Origin: Planctomycetota bacterium | GTDB taxonomy: Bacteria; Planctomycetota; UBA1135; GCA-002686595 | Reading direction: 5' to 3' | Length of the DNA stretch: 64,000 nt | NCBI GenBank assembly: GCA_028278425.1 | Contig: JANQEJ010000057.1 | Coordinates: 57,899 to 121,898 of the forward strand | Part shown: in pieces, positions 25,515 through 33,421 of the stretch | Layout: every line of letters begins with the position of its first letter | How positions within the stretch are numbered: position 1 is the first letter of the stretch | Position numbers and translations under genes: made by a program | The notes under the pieces: generated by a model | What the model was told of the DNA's origin: nothing | Seen by the model: the letters and a program-made list of their open reading frames with translations, nothing else | Database searches by the model: none

Positions 25515-26998
25515 GCCTGCTCGTCGTCGCGCCCGTCCTGGTCGCCCTGGCCGTCGGCACGCTCGCGCTTCTCGCCGGAAGGCACCTTCAGCGCGCCGGC
25601 CTCGTCGCGGGCGCTCTGGTCCATCTTGCGGCGTGCGGTGCCCTGTTCGCGCGCGTCTTCGGCGACGGCGTGCAGGCCTACCACCTCGGCGGGTGGTCGG
25701 CCCCGCTGGGCATCGCGTTCGCCGCGGACTCCTTCAGCGCCGTCTTGGTGCTCCTGACCGGGCTGATCGGCGCGGCGGTCGCGCTGCAGGCCGCGCAAAC
25801 CACGCCCGAAGAAGGGCTCGGCGCGGGCACGCCGGCGCTCGTCTTCTTCCTCCTGGCCGGAGTCGACGCCGCGTTCCTGACGACCGACCTGTTCCATTTG
25901 TACGTGGCGTTCGAGCTGCTCCTGCTCTCCTCCTTCGTTCTGCTCGTCGCGGGAGGTGGACGGGAAGCGCGCGTGGCCGCCGTGCGCTACCTCGTCCCCG
26001 GCGTGCTGTCCTCGATGCTGCTCCTGGCCGGCGTCGGACTCACGTACGGCCTGACCGGGACCCTCTTCATGCCGGAGGCGGGCGCCCGCGTCGCCGAGCT
26101 GGGATCGTCCCCGGCGGTGCGGGCCGTGGCGGGCGTGCTCGCCCTGGCGTTCGCGCTGAAGGCCGCGGTGTTCCCCGTGTTCGCCTGGCTGCCCGCCTCC
26201 TACCCCGCGGCCTCGAGCGCCATGGCGGCGCTCTTCTCGGGACTGCTCACGAAGGTCGGCGTCTACGCCCTGGTGCGGGTGTTCACGCTCGTGTTCCCCG
26301 GCGAGATGAGCTGGCTCGGGCCGCTGATGCTGGCCGTCGCCGGGGCGACGATGGTCGTCGGCGTGCTCGGCGCGCTCGCGCAGTGGGAGATGCAGCGACT
26401 GCTGACCTTCCACGTCGTGAGCCAGGTCGGCTACCTCGTCGTCGGATTCGCCCTCGGAACGGCGGCCGCCCTGGCGAGCACGGTCTTCTACGTGTTCCAC
26501 AACAGCGTGGCCAAGGCGTGCCTGCTGCTCGCGACCGGCGTCGTGCGCGCGCGTCGCGGCACGGACCGGCTGCGCGATCTGGGCGGCATCGCGAAGAGCG
26601 ATCCGCTGCTGGCGGGCGCCTTCCTCGTCGCCGCGCTCGCCCTGGCGGGAATCCCGCCGCTTTCCGGTTTCTGGGCGAAGCTGCTCGTGCTGCGTGCCGC
26701 GGTCCAGAGCGAAGCCTGGGTCGTCCTCGCGGTCGCCGCCGGCGTGGGGCTGCTGACGCTGCTCTCGATGGCGAAGATCTGGACGACGGCGTTCTGGGGG
26801 AACGACGCCGGCACTCCCGGAACGGAGACGTCGCGCGCGGGCCGCGCGATCGAGCTCGCGCCGGTGGCGCTGCTGGCGCTGGTGGCCGTGGGGCTCGGCC
26901 TCCTGGCGGGACCGGCGCTCGAGGTGTCCCAGCGCGCCGCCTCCGAGCTTCTCGACCCGAGCGCCTACGTCGAAGCCCTCCGGAGGTCCGCGCCGTGA
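25511..26998 (+). CDS. mrpD: Mrp antiporter subunit D (NuoN/M-like)
   Basis: The 495-residue protein starts with GTG overlapping the mrpC stop. It has about 14 membrane helices. The proton-antiporter core shows LYVAFELLLLSSFVLLVAGG, KAAVFPVFAWLPASYPAASSAMAALFSGLLTKVGVYALVR (the lysine-bearing helices) and HVVSQVGYLVVGFALG. The end (residues about 440-495) is shorter and charged. It forms the second antiporter-like channel of the complex. Confidence 0.94.
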   Translation: MSLLVVAPVLVALAVGTLALLAGRHLQRAGLVAGALVHLAACGALFARVFGDGVQAYHLGGWSAPLGIAFAADSFSAVLVLLTGLIGAAVALQAAQTTPEEGLGAGTPALVFFLLAGVDAAFLTTDLFHLYVAFELLLLSSFVLLVAGGGREARVAAVRYLVPGVLSSMLLLAGVGLTYGLTGTLFMPEAGARVAELGSSPAVRAVAGVLALAFALKAAVFPVFAWLPASYPAASSAMAALFSGLLTKVGVYALVRVFTLVFPGEMSWLGPLMLAVAGATMVVGVLGALAQWEMQRLLTFHVVSQVGYLVVGFALGTAAALASTVFYVFHNSVAKACLLLATGVVRARRGTDRLRDLGGIAKSDPLLAGAFLVAALALAGIPPLSGFWAKLLVLRAAVQSEAWVVLAVAAGVGLLTLLSMAKIWTTAFWGNDAGTPGTETSRAGRAIELAPVALLALVAVGLGLLAGPALEVSQRAASELLDPSAYVEALRRSAP

Positions 26999-27519
26999 GG
27001 ATCGTTCGCATCATCGCGCTCGGCTCCGTGTGGTGCGCCCTCACGCGGGAGCTGACGTTCCTCAACGTCGTGCTGGGCCTGGTCCTGGCGTCGCTCCTCG
27101 TGCGAGCGGCGAACGGGAGCCGCGGGGGCGACGCGCGGGTGCTCCGGCGCATTCCGCGCGCGCGCACGGTCGCCGCCGCCGCGCGCCGCGCGCTCGCGCG
27201 CCCCGTGCGCGCGCTCGAGCTCGCAGGCTTCTTCCTGTACGAGCTCGTGCTGTCGAACGCGCGCATCGCCTTGCTCATGCTCCGCCCGCGGTTGCACCTG
27301 TCCCCGACGACCCTCGACGTCGCGGTCGACGCCGAGTCGGACGAGGAGCTCGCGCTCTTGTCCGACCTGGTCACCCTCACCCCGGGCACGCTCACCCTGG
27401 ACGTGGCCGACGACGGCCGCACGTTGCTCGTGCACGTCCTGTCGGCCGAGGACGACAACGAGGTTCGCCGGCTCATCCGCGACGGCCTCGGCCGGCGCGT
27501 GCGGAGGCTCTTCGAATGA
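26995..27519 (+). CDS. mrpE: Mrp antiporter subunit E
   Basis: The 174-residue protein starts GTG at 26995, overlapping the mrpD stop by four bases. Two N-terminal helices are followed by a cytoplasmic domain with the MnhE pattern LLSDLVTLTPGTLTLDVADDG and HVLSAED. An Arg/Ala-rich loop (about residues 45-65) links them. It is required for complex assembly in studied members of the family. Confidence 0.92.
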   Translation: MRIVRIIALGSVWCALTRELTFLNVVLGLVLASLLVRAANGSRGGDARVLRRIPRARTVAAAARRALARPVRALELAGFFLYELVLSNARIALLMLRPRLHLSPTTLDVAVDAESDEELALLSDLVTLTPGTLTLDVADDGRTLLVHVLSAEDDNEVRRLIRDGLGRRVRRLFE

Positions 27520-27788
27520 GCGCCGAGGCCCTGGACGTCGTGCGCTGGATCGTCATGCCGGTGCTGGGCGTCGCCGCCCTGCTGAACGGCTGGCGCGTCC
27601 TGCGCGGGCCTACGCTGGCCGATCGGGTCGTGGGTCTCGAGCTCCTGACGACGATCGGGATCGCCATCGCCGCCTGCGCCGGGCTGCTCGCCGACCAGCC
27701 GGCTCTGCTCGACGTCAGCCTGGTGCTCGCCCTCGTCGCCTTCCTCGCGACGCTCGCCTATGCCCGCGTTCTGGAGTCGAAGCCATGA
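27516..27788 (+). CDS. mrpF: Mrp antiporter subunit F
   Basis: This 90-residue protein has three helices. The signature is RVLRGPTLADRVVGLELLTT between helices 1 and 2. Start ATG 27516 overlaps the mrpE stop (ATGA) and the stop overlaps the mrpG start. Confidence 0.93.
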   Translation: MSAEALDVVRWIVMPVLGVAALLNGWRVLRGPTLADRVVGLELLTTIGIAIAACAGLLADQPALLDVSLVLALVAFLATLAYARVLESKP

Positions 27789-28105
27789 CCGCGCTCGAGC
27801 TCACCGCCCTCGCCCTGATGATCGTCGGATCGCTCTTCACGCTTCTCGCGGGCGTCGGAGTCGTGCGCATGCCGGACATCTACTGCCGGCTGTCCGCGAC
27901 GTCGAAGGCGGCGCCGTTCGGCGTCGGACTCGTGCTCGCCGGGACGACCCTCGTCGTCGGCCAGGCGAGCTTCGCCCTGCAGGCCGCGGCGGTGGCGGCC
28001 TTCGCCGCCATCACGTCGCCCGTAGCCGCGCACGCCCTGGCCCGCGCCGTGCACCGGTCGCGTGCCCCCCAGTCCACCCGGGGGCCTTCGCCCCCGGGTG
28101 GATAG
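27785..28105 (+). CDS. mrpG: Mrp antiporter subunit G
   Basis: This 106-residue protein has three helices. The MnhG signature VGVVRMPDIYCRLSATSKA lies between helices 1 and 2, and helix 3 ends with AAITSPVAAHALARA. It is the last gene of the operon. The C-terminal codons form a strong hairpin (28074-28101). Confidence 0.93.
   Translation: MTALELTALALMIVGSLFTLLAGVGVVRMPDIYCRLSATSKAAPFGVGLVLAGTTLVVGQASFALQAAAVAAFAAITSPVAAHALARAVHRSRAPQSTRGPSPPGG
28074..28101 (+). terminator. 12-bp hairpin at the end of the Mrp operon
   Basis: CCACCCGGGGGC (28074-28085) is perfectly complementary to 28090-28101 around a CTTC loop. It overlaps the last codons of mrpG. No T-tract follows, so it may end transcription only with help or protect the 3' end of the mRNA. 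The opposing gene ends at 28144. Confidence 0.55.
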
Positions 28106-28143
28106 CCGTGGCGAACACGGTCCGCGGTGAACCACCGCTCTTC

Positions 28144-28959
28144 TCAGCGCCGCACGAACCGCACTCGCCGGTTCTCCTGGTCGAACGTCACGGTGAGCTC
28201 ACGCAGAATCCCGCGGCCGACGTTCGCGTCCGGCAGGACGTCGTTGAACTCCAGGCGCGGGTTGTGCCAGACGTGCGAGCCGATACGCAGGTCGCCGTCG
28301 AACGTCGCCTCGTGGACGTCGAACTCGTTGAAGAGCGTCGCCATCCGTCCGGTGACGACGAGGTCGTCGCGGAGGCCCAGGTCGTCGGCGAGGGAAAGCG
28401 GCAGCGTGAGGAACTTCGGGTTGCCGCTGTCGATCACGGCGTTGAGCTTCCGCCCGCCGATCTCGACGTCGATCCGCGGGAGGTTGCGCGGCATCGTGAA
28501 CGGGAGAATGGTCTCGCCGTCGGGCTCGGGAAGCTCGCCCGGCTCGACGCGGATCGCGTCGCCGTCCATCGTCATCAGCATCCCGGCGAAGGCGGGGAAG
28601 CCGAGCACGCCGCCGCGGTGGGGCGTCTCGCCGTTGTTGGGGTCGAAGACGATGCCGGTCATCCCGCCGAGCGAGAGCCCCGCGAGCTCGACGGAGTCGA
28701 CGTGAACGATGTCGACGGTCGCGTTGTTCTCGCCCGAACCGTCGCTGACCGGGCTCTGGCCGACCACCTCGAACTGGAGCTCGTCCGCCAGGGCCTGCGT
28801 GAAGAGGAACGCCACCGACTGCCCGGTGTCGAGGCCGAACGGGTACGGGCCCTTCCCGTTGACGACGACCTGGATCGGGCGGTCGAGCGGGATCTCGACG
28901 GGTCGGACCGGATCCGCGGCGCACGCGGCGAGGAGCGGCAGCAGGAGAGCGCGCTTCAC
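28144..28959 (-). CDS. Retropepsin-like aspartic protease family lipoprotein
   Basis: This 271-residue protein has a GTG start and a leader KRALLLPLLAACAADP with lipobox LAAC, so it is probably a lipoprotein. Two pepsin-like half motifs are present, FGLDTGQS at about 42-49 and AVIDSGNP at about 174-181. Each sits after a beta strand and is followed by hydrophobic strands (GGMTGIVFD, GGVLGFPAF). This matches the two-lobed aspartyl protease pattern seen in bacterial retropepsin-like proteins. Activity is predicted but not proven. It is convergent with the Mrp operon. Confidence 0.8.
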   Translation of the reverse strand: MKRALLLPLLAACAADPVRPVEIPLDRPIQVVVNGKGPYPFGLDTGQSVAFLFTQALADELQFEVVGQSPVSDGSGENNATVDIVHVDSVELAGLSLGGMTGIVFDPNNGETPHRGGVLGFPAFAGMLMTMDGDAIRVEPGELPEPDGETILPFTMPRNLPRIDVEIGGRKLNAVIDSGNPKFLTLPLSLADDLGLRDDLVVTGRMATLFNEFDVHEATFDGDLRIGSHVWHNPRLEFNDVLPDANVGRGILRELTVTFDQENRRVRFVRR

Positions 28960-28992
28960 AACGAAAGGAATGCCGCGGGCTGCGAATGCGGT

Positions 28993-29502
28993 TCAGGCTT
29001 TCGCCGACGCCGAAGTCCGCCCCGCCGGCTTCGCGCCCGTCTCCGCGTAGGGCTTGAAGGTGTCCCGGAAGATCGTGAGCCAACCCTCGCGCGTCTGTTC
29101 CTCGGTCTTCTTCGAGATGTGTCCGAAGATCGAGTGCTCGAGCCGCAGCCGCGTCGTGCCCTCCTGCTCCTCGTGCTGTTCGAGCGTCCACGTCATGACG
29201 TTCCGGTTCGGGCCGCCCCATTCCTTGCTCGAGTCGCCGAGCACCTGGAGGAAGGTCGGCGCGCGCAGGCCGCCGACGGTGCCCCAGATCAAGCCCTCGC
29301 CGTCGCCCCAGTCCTCGTACATCCAGCCGCCGAGCTTCGGCTCGATGCGGAACGCTTCCGCGCCGGGGCCGCTGCAGAAGTCGGGGTGCCACCACTCGGG
29401 CGTCTCGACGACCATCGTGCGCCAGACGTGCTCGAGCGGGGCCTCGATCAGGACCTCGACGAGGATGTTGCGGACGCTGAGCGGGAGTTCTTGTTCGGTC
29501 AT
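28993..29502 (-). CDS. SRPBCC/AHSA1-type ligand-binding protein
   Basis: This 169-residue protein has the opening strand ILVEVLIEAPLEHVWRTMV, the middle FRIEPKLGGWMYEDWGDGEGLIWGTV, and the closing helix GWLTIFRDTFKPYAE. These fit an SRPBCC fold of the AHSA1 group, with an Ala/Lys/Ser-rich tail. It begins inside the stop of the ArsR gene (4-base overlap). ArsR plus AHSA1-type pairs are common. The ligand is unknown. Confidence 0.88.
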   Translation of the reverse strand: MTEQELPLSVRNILVEVLIEAPLEHVWRTMVVETPEWWHPDFCSGPGAEAFRIEPKLGGWMYEDWGDGEGLIWGTVGGLRAPTFLQVLGDSSKEWGGPNRNVMTWTLEQHEEQEGTTRLRLEHSIFGHISKKTEEQTREGWLTIFRDTFKPYAETGAKPAGRTSASAKA

Positions 29503-29843
29503 GGCTTCGTCGCCTCGGCTTTGCGTTTGATCCGGAGCAGGCGGTCGGCGTCGTCCTCCTCGAAGGGGCGGAGCCAGCGCCGGTAGATCTCGCGGATCGG
29601 GACGGGGTTCAGGTGGTTCCAGCGCTCGCGCCCGCGCTCTTCGACAAGGACGAGCCCGGCCTCCTGGAGCACGCGCAGGTGCTTCATCACGCCAAAGCGC
29701 GTCATGTCGAAGCGCGCGGCGATCCGGCCGGTGGAGAGCGGCTTCTTGCGCAGGAGGTCGAGCACCGCGCGCCGCGTCGGGTCGGCCAGGGCCTTGAAGA
29801 CCCGGTCGTCGGCGGGGCGGGGGCGCGGAAGGGCGGCGCTCAT
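29499..29843 (-). CDS. ArsR-family transcriptional repressor
   Basis: This 114-residue winged helix-turn-helix protein begins with DDRVFKALADPTRRAVLDLL, then KPLSTGRIAARFDMTRFGVMKHLRVLQEAGLV, the ArsR DNA-binding core. It has no metal-binding cysteines. A tail of about 35 residues (EIYRRWLRPFEEDDADRL) is typical of the repressors coupled to SRPBCC proteins. The short upstream region (29844-29947), with TGACTATTTAGTCA at about 29847-29860, includes a palindrome that is a good candidate operator. Confidence 0.9.
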   Translation of the reverse strand: MSAALPRPRPADDRVFKALADPTRRAVLDLLRKKPLSTGRIAARFDMTRFGVMKHLRVLQEAGLVLVEERGRERWNHLNPVPIREIYRRWLRPFEEDDADRLLRIKRKAEATKP

Positions 29844-29846
29844 AGG

Positions 29847-29860
29847 TGACTATTTAGTCA
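29847..29860. promoter_or_regulatory. Palindromic candidate ArsR operator
   Basis: TGACTATTTAGTCA is a near-perfect inverted repeat (TGACTA/TAGTCA around TT) lying four bases upstream of the ArsR start codon on the minus strand. Its AT-rich composition stands out from its surroundings. It would fit autoregulation. Confidence 0.55.
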
Positions 29861-29947
29861 CATATCGTCGAGGGGCGCAAGGCCCGTTCTGCCTTTTGGG
29901 TCTCAGCGCGCGCCGGGGCGGCGTACGAGGGCAAAATCGCCGCCCGC

Positions 29948-32092
29948 ATGCTCCCCCTCCGACGCCTCTGGGCGCCCAAGCGCCCCGAACCCTCCTACCC
30001 GCGGCTGCCGGCCGTCAGCGAGAGCGGTGAGACGACGGTCCGCGGGCTCTACGCGGTGGGGGAGATCGCCGGCACGCCGCTGATCAAGTACGGCTTGAAC
30101 GAGGGCCACGACCTGGCCTGCCGGTTGGGCGTGGAGCTGAAGGCGGAGGGGCCGTGCCCCGGGGGCGCCTTCGACTTCGTGATCATCGGCGCGGGAGCCG
30201 CGGGGCTCGCGGCGGCGTCCGCGGCGCAGGAGCTCGGGCTCAAGGCGGTCGTGGTCGAGGCGAACCACCTCGCCGAGACGGTCTACACGATGACCAAGGG
30301 CAAGGTGATCTTCGCCGAGCCCGAGGGCGTCGAGAAGAAGGGGCGGATCTGGTTCGAGGAGTGCACCAAGGAGGAGCTCCTCGAGCGTTGGGGGAAGCAG
30401 GTGGTCGAGCTCGGCCTCGACGTGCGCACCTTCGAGAAGGTCGAGGACGTGCGGCGCGAGGGCGAGATGCTCGCCGTCGAGTCGACGAAGGAGACCTACA
30501 AGGCGCGGCGCGTGATCCTCGCCGCCGGCAAGGCGGGCAACCCGCGCAAGGCCGGCGTGCCCGGCGAGGTCGAGCACGCGGCGCGGATCGACCACCGGCT
30601 GATCGATCCGGACCTCCACCGCGGACAGGACGTCTTCATCTACGGCGGCGGCGACGTGGCGCTGGAGGCGGCGCTCGCGCTCTGCGACGCGAACCGCGTC
30701 ACGCTCGTCACGATCGACCCCGAGTTCATCTACCCGAAGAAACGCAACGTCGAGGCCGTTCAGGCCAAGGTGGCGGAGGGGAAGATCCAGCTTCACTTCA
30801 GCTCGACGCTGGTCGCGATCGGCGAGCGCGACGTCACCTTCTCGACCGGCACCCACGACGGCGAGACGCAGACGATCCCGAACGACCACGTCTTCGAGAT
30901 GATCGGCGCGGAGCTGCCGCTCGGCTTCTTCAAGAAGGTCGGTATCAAGCTCGATAACTCCTGGAACGCGAAGCGCTGGATCGGGCTCGCGGCCGCGTTC
31001 GTGCTCGTCTATTCGCTCTACGCGCTGAAGTCGTACGGCAAGGGACTCTCCGCCTTCCCGTTCCAGCAGCTCGTCGCGCCGGAGACCTACGACGCGACGC
31101 TGCGCTCGATCTTCAAGGTCTGCTTCGCGCCCTTCGGCTGGATCTTCACCGACGCGGCCTACGCCGACATCGTCGGCGACCGCGGCTACCAGCAGGGCTA
31201 CCTCTACAGCCTGCTCTACACGATCGTGATGATCGTCTTCGGCTGGGAGGCGATGGTCCGCTGGCGCGGCATCGCGCGCGACAAGCGCTACCAGACCTAT
31301 CGCTACGCGTCGCTGATCGGCTTCCAGGTCCTGTTCTTCCTGATCGTCAACATCATCGGCGTGCAGGCCTTGTCGACGCAGTACGCGTGGCGTGCGTGGG
31401 GGCTTTATCAGCCGTTCCCGCTCTTCTTCAACGTGTTCTTCTGGTGGAGCGACGGCGACCCGGTGAACGTGAAGTGGTTCTTCATCGTGGCGGGGCTCCT
31501 CGGCACCTTCGCCTTCATCCCGTGGATGGCGCGCTACCACGGCAAGCGCTTCTGCACGTGGATCTGCGGCTGCGGCGGCTTGGCGGAGACGTTGGGCGAT
31601 CGCTGGCGGCATCTCGCGCCGAAGGGCGAGCGCTCGCGGCTCTGGGACTTTCAAGGCTTCGTCGTGCTCGCGGCGAGCGTGATCGTCGCGCTCGTCGTCA
31701 TCGGCATCTACGAGACCAGCGGCAGCAACGGCTGGTGGCGCAGCTACAACTACCTGGTCGATTTCTGGCTGGTCGCGGTCATCCCGATCACGCTCTACCC
31801 GTTCTTCGGCGGGAAGGTGTGGTGCCGCTACTGGTGCCCGCTCGCGGCGTTCAACCAGGTGCTCTCCGCGTGGTTCGGCAAGCTCAAGATCAGCTCCAAC
31901 GAGCACTGCATCTCCTGCACGCAGTGCTCGAAGTACTGCCAGGTCGGCGTCGACGTCATGGCCTTCGCCAAGAACCAGGAGAGCTTCGACAACCGCAATT
32001 CGTCGTGCATCCACTGCGGGATCTGCATCGACGTGTGCCCGATGAACGTGCTCTCGTTCGAGACGGACGGGGCGAAGCCTACTTCGGGCTGA
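29948..32092 (+). CDS. FAD-dependent oxidoreductase fused to a membrane 4Fe-4S polyferredoxin
   Basis: The product has 714 residues. Residues 30-60 carry a GLYAVGEIAGTPLIKYGLNEG element, normally the C-terminal FAD motif, placed here before the Rossmann motif VIIGAGAAGLAAASAA (about 78-93). A second Rossmann GGGDVALEAAL (about 235) binds NAD(P)H. From about 335 there are six or so membrane helices with RFCTWICGCGG and KVWCRYWCPLAAF (NapH/CcoG-like cysteines). The end has two ferredoxin sites, CISCTQCSKYC and CIHCGICIDVCP. It should move electrons between NAD(P)H and a membrane or periplasmic partner. The partner is unknown. It overlaps the convergent sigma gene by 14 bases. Confidence 0.85.
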   Translation: MLPLRRLWAPKRPEPSYPRLPAVSESGETTVRGLYAVGEIAGTPLIKYGLNEGHDLACRLGVELKAEGPCPGGAFDFVIIGAGAAGLAAASAAQELGLKAVVVEANHLAETVYTMTKGKVIFAEPEGVEKKGRIWFEECTKEELLERWGKQVVELGLDVRTFEKVEDVRREGEMLAVESTKETYKARRVILAAGKAGNPRKAGVPGEVEHAARIDHRLIDPDLHRGQDVFIYGGGDVALEAALALCDANRVTLVTIDPEFIYPKKRNVEAVQAKVAEGKIQLHFSSTLVAIGERDVTFSTGTHDGETQTIPNDHVFEMIGAELPLGFFKKVGIKLDNSWNAKRWIGLAAAFVLVYSLYALKSYGKGLSAFPFQQLVAPETYDATLRSIFKVCFAPFGWIFTDAAYADIVGDRGYQQGYLYSLLYTIVMIVFGWEAMVRWRGIARDKRYQTYRYASLIGFQVLFFLIVNIIGVQALSTQYAWRAWGLYQPFPLFFNVFFWWSDGDPVNVKWFFIVAGLLGTFAFIPWMARYHGKRFCTWICGCGGLAETLGDRWRHLAPKGERSRLWDFQGFVVLAASVIVALVVIGIYETSGSNGWWRSYNYLVDFWLVAVIPITLYPFFGGKVWCRYWCPLAAFNQVLSAWFGKLKISSNEHCISCTQCSKYCQVGVDVMAFAKNQESFDNRNSSCIHCGICIDVCPMNVLSFETDGAKPTSG

Positions 32093-32612
32093 GCGCGCTC
32101 CATAACTTCCGACCCTGAGCGCTGGCCTGCAGCCGCGAGCGCGCTCGGTTCAACCGCGAGCGCACCGTCCCGATCGGGATGCCCAGACGATCGGCGCACT
32201 CCTGGTAGCCGAGGCCTTCGACGACGTGCAGGAGGAGCGGACCGCGAAGACGGTCCGGCAGCGCTGCCAGCGCCGTTTGCAGAAGGCGCTCGATCTCGTG
32301 CAGCATCGCGGCCTCCTCGGGGTCGGGGCAGGTGCAGGGTGCGCCGGTGCAGAACAGGTTTTCGTGGTCGTGCCGGCGCCGCGTGCTTCGCAGGCTCTGC
32401 AGGCTCTGTCTGCCCACGAGGTGGAACAGCCCGCGGACGGGCTGTGAGGGGAGTCGGCCGCGTTGCCACTGGCGCACGAGAACGTCCTGTACGACGTCTT
32501 CGGCGAGGTCGTCGCTCTGGACGTACGAGCGCGCGTGGGCGACCAGGTTGGGGACGAGTTGTTGGATGTTTGCGGACGAAGGGGGAGCGTCGGAAGAAAT
32601 CACGGGCGACAT
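32079..32612 (-). CDS. ECF-type RNA polymerase sigma factor
   Basis: The 177-residue protein has sigma region 2 at about residues 20-65 (ARSYVQSDDLAEDVVQDVLVRQWQR) and region 4 at about 112-165 (ALAALPDRLRGPLLLHVVEG then LGYQECADRLGIPIGTVRSRLNRAR). Between them is a small cysteine-rich insert FCTGAPCTCPDPEE. The usual anti-sigma gene does not follow on this strand. Upstream is a small membrane protein (32751-33131). Confidence 0.92.
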   Translation of the reverse strand: MSPVISSDAPPSSANIQQLVPNLVAHARSYVQSDDLAEDVVQDVLVRQWQRGRLPSQPVRGLFHLVGRQSLQSLRSTRRRHDHENLFCTGAPCTCPDPEEAAMLHEIERLLQTALAALPDRLRGPLLLHVVEGLGYQECADRLGIPIGTVRSRLNRARSRLQASAQGRKLWSALSPK

Positions 32613-32750
32613 CGGAACTCCTGGGCGAGACGGCGACGGGCGATCCGGCCCCGTGGAGGGACCGGAAAACAGGCGTGGTCACGCGCGGGCCGACCCGTGG
32701 TCGGGAGGAGGTCGCAATGGCGCTCGCGCGGACCGAAGGGGGAGGTCGCG

Positions 32751-33131
32751 TCAGGCCGGTGGCGAGTTCTTGGGGGCCAACAGGTGGCGAGTCGACGCCT
32801 TCGGGCCGGGCAGAACGGGAGACCGCGGCCGATCGTGGCTGCTTGTCTTCGCGAGCCGGGGAATACGTGCGAACGTGGTGGCCGCCTGCTCGCGCCGCAG
32901 CGCGACCAGCGGGCAGGCCTCGGCGTGCTCGTCGTGGCCGGCGAGCACGCTCGTCCCGCAGTCTTCGTCTTCGTCGCCGCGGTCGTCGGAGAAGGAAGCG
33001 TGGGCGTGCTTCACCGAACCGTCCGCGTCCCAGACGTGCGGGACGGCAACGAAGTGCGCGGCACGCCCGAACAGGGCGACCAGCAGCAGGACGAACACGC
33101 TCAGGTCGCGTGTGCGACGCGTGCTCAGCAT
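32751..33131 (-). CDS. Small histidine-rich membrane-anchored protein
   Basis: The 126-residue product starts at ATG 33131, with GAGGGGG eight bases upstream. A longer frame to 33200 lacks a site. One hydrophobic segment (LSVFVLLLVALFGRAAHFVA) is followed by HVWDADGSVKHAHAS, an acidic run, DCGTSVLAGHDEHAEACP and a basic tail. The His/Cys/Asp pattern suggests metal binding and recalls DUF2946-like proteins, without a firm match. It stands upstream of the ECF sigma gene on the same strand, with a 138-base gap. It may be a membrane partner of that sigma factor. Confidence 0.55.
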   Translation of the reverse strand: MLSTRRTRDLSVFVLLLVALFGRAAHFVAVPHVWDADGSVKHAHASFSDDRGDEDEDCGTSVLAGHDEHAEACPLVALRREQAATTFARIPRLAKTSSHDRPRSPVLPGPKASTRHLLAPKNSPPA

Positions 33132-33294
33132 CTCGACACCCCCTCGCATCCGGCCCAGAGTCTCACCGCTTGCGACGGGAGTAAAGTCAGGATTCGGCAA
33201 CTTCCGGACTCAAAAAAAGAGCAAGCAAAATCGGAACCGGAAGGCCTTGAGCGGCATCACGCATACACGTCGCACTCGAGCGTGAGAGTGACTT

Positions 33295-33324
33295 GGGCGA
33301 CCCCGCAGATGGGGCGGGTCGCCC
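33295..33324. terminator. 9-bp hairpin
   Basis: GGGCGACCC (33295-33303) pairs perfectly with GGGTCGCCC (33316-33324). It lies between two minus-strand genes, after the secreted beta-propeller-like gene. Confidence 0.4.
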
Positions 33325-33360
33325 CGTTCTCCCCGCAGGGCTGCCGAGTGCGTAACGCGA

Positions 33361-33396
33361 GCGGGGGCGCGCCGCCGGAAGGCAGCGCGCCCCCGC
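33361..33396 (-). terminator. 12-bp GC hairpin after the secreted beta-rich protein gene
   Basis: The arms 33361-33372 and 33385-33396 are fully complementary around a 12-base loop, 25 bases after the stop of the 33422-35224 gene. No T-tract is visible. Confidence 0.5.
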
Positions 33397-33421
33397 GGAC
33401 GCGATGGAGCCTCGGTCCCCG

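Noticed and set aside
29903..32014. 703-codon minus-strand frame opposite the polyferredoxin gene
   Set aside because: Shadow of a high-GC gene; low-complexity composition.
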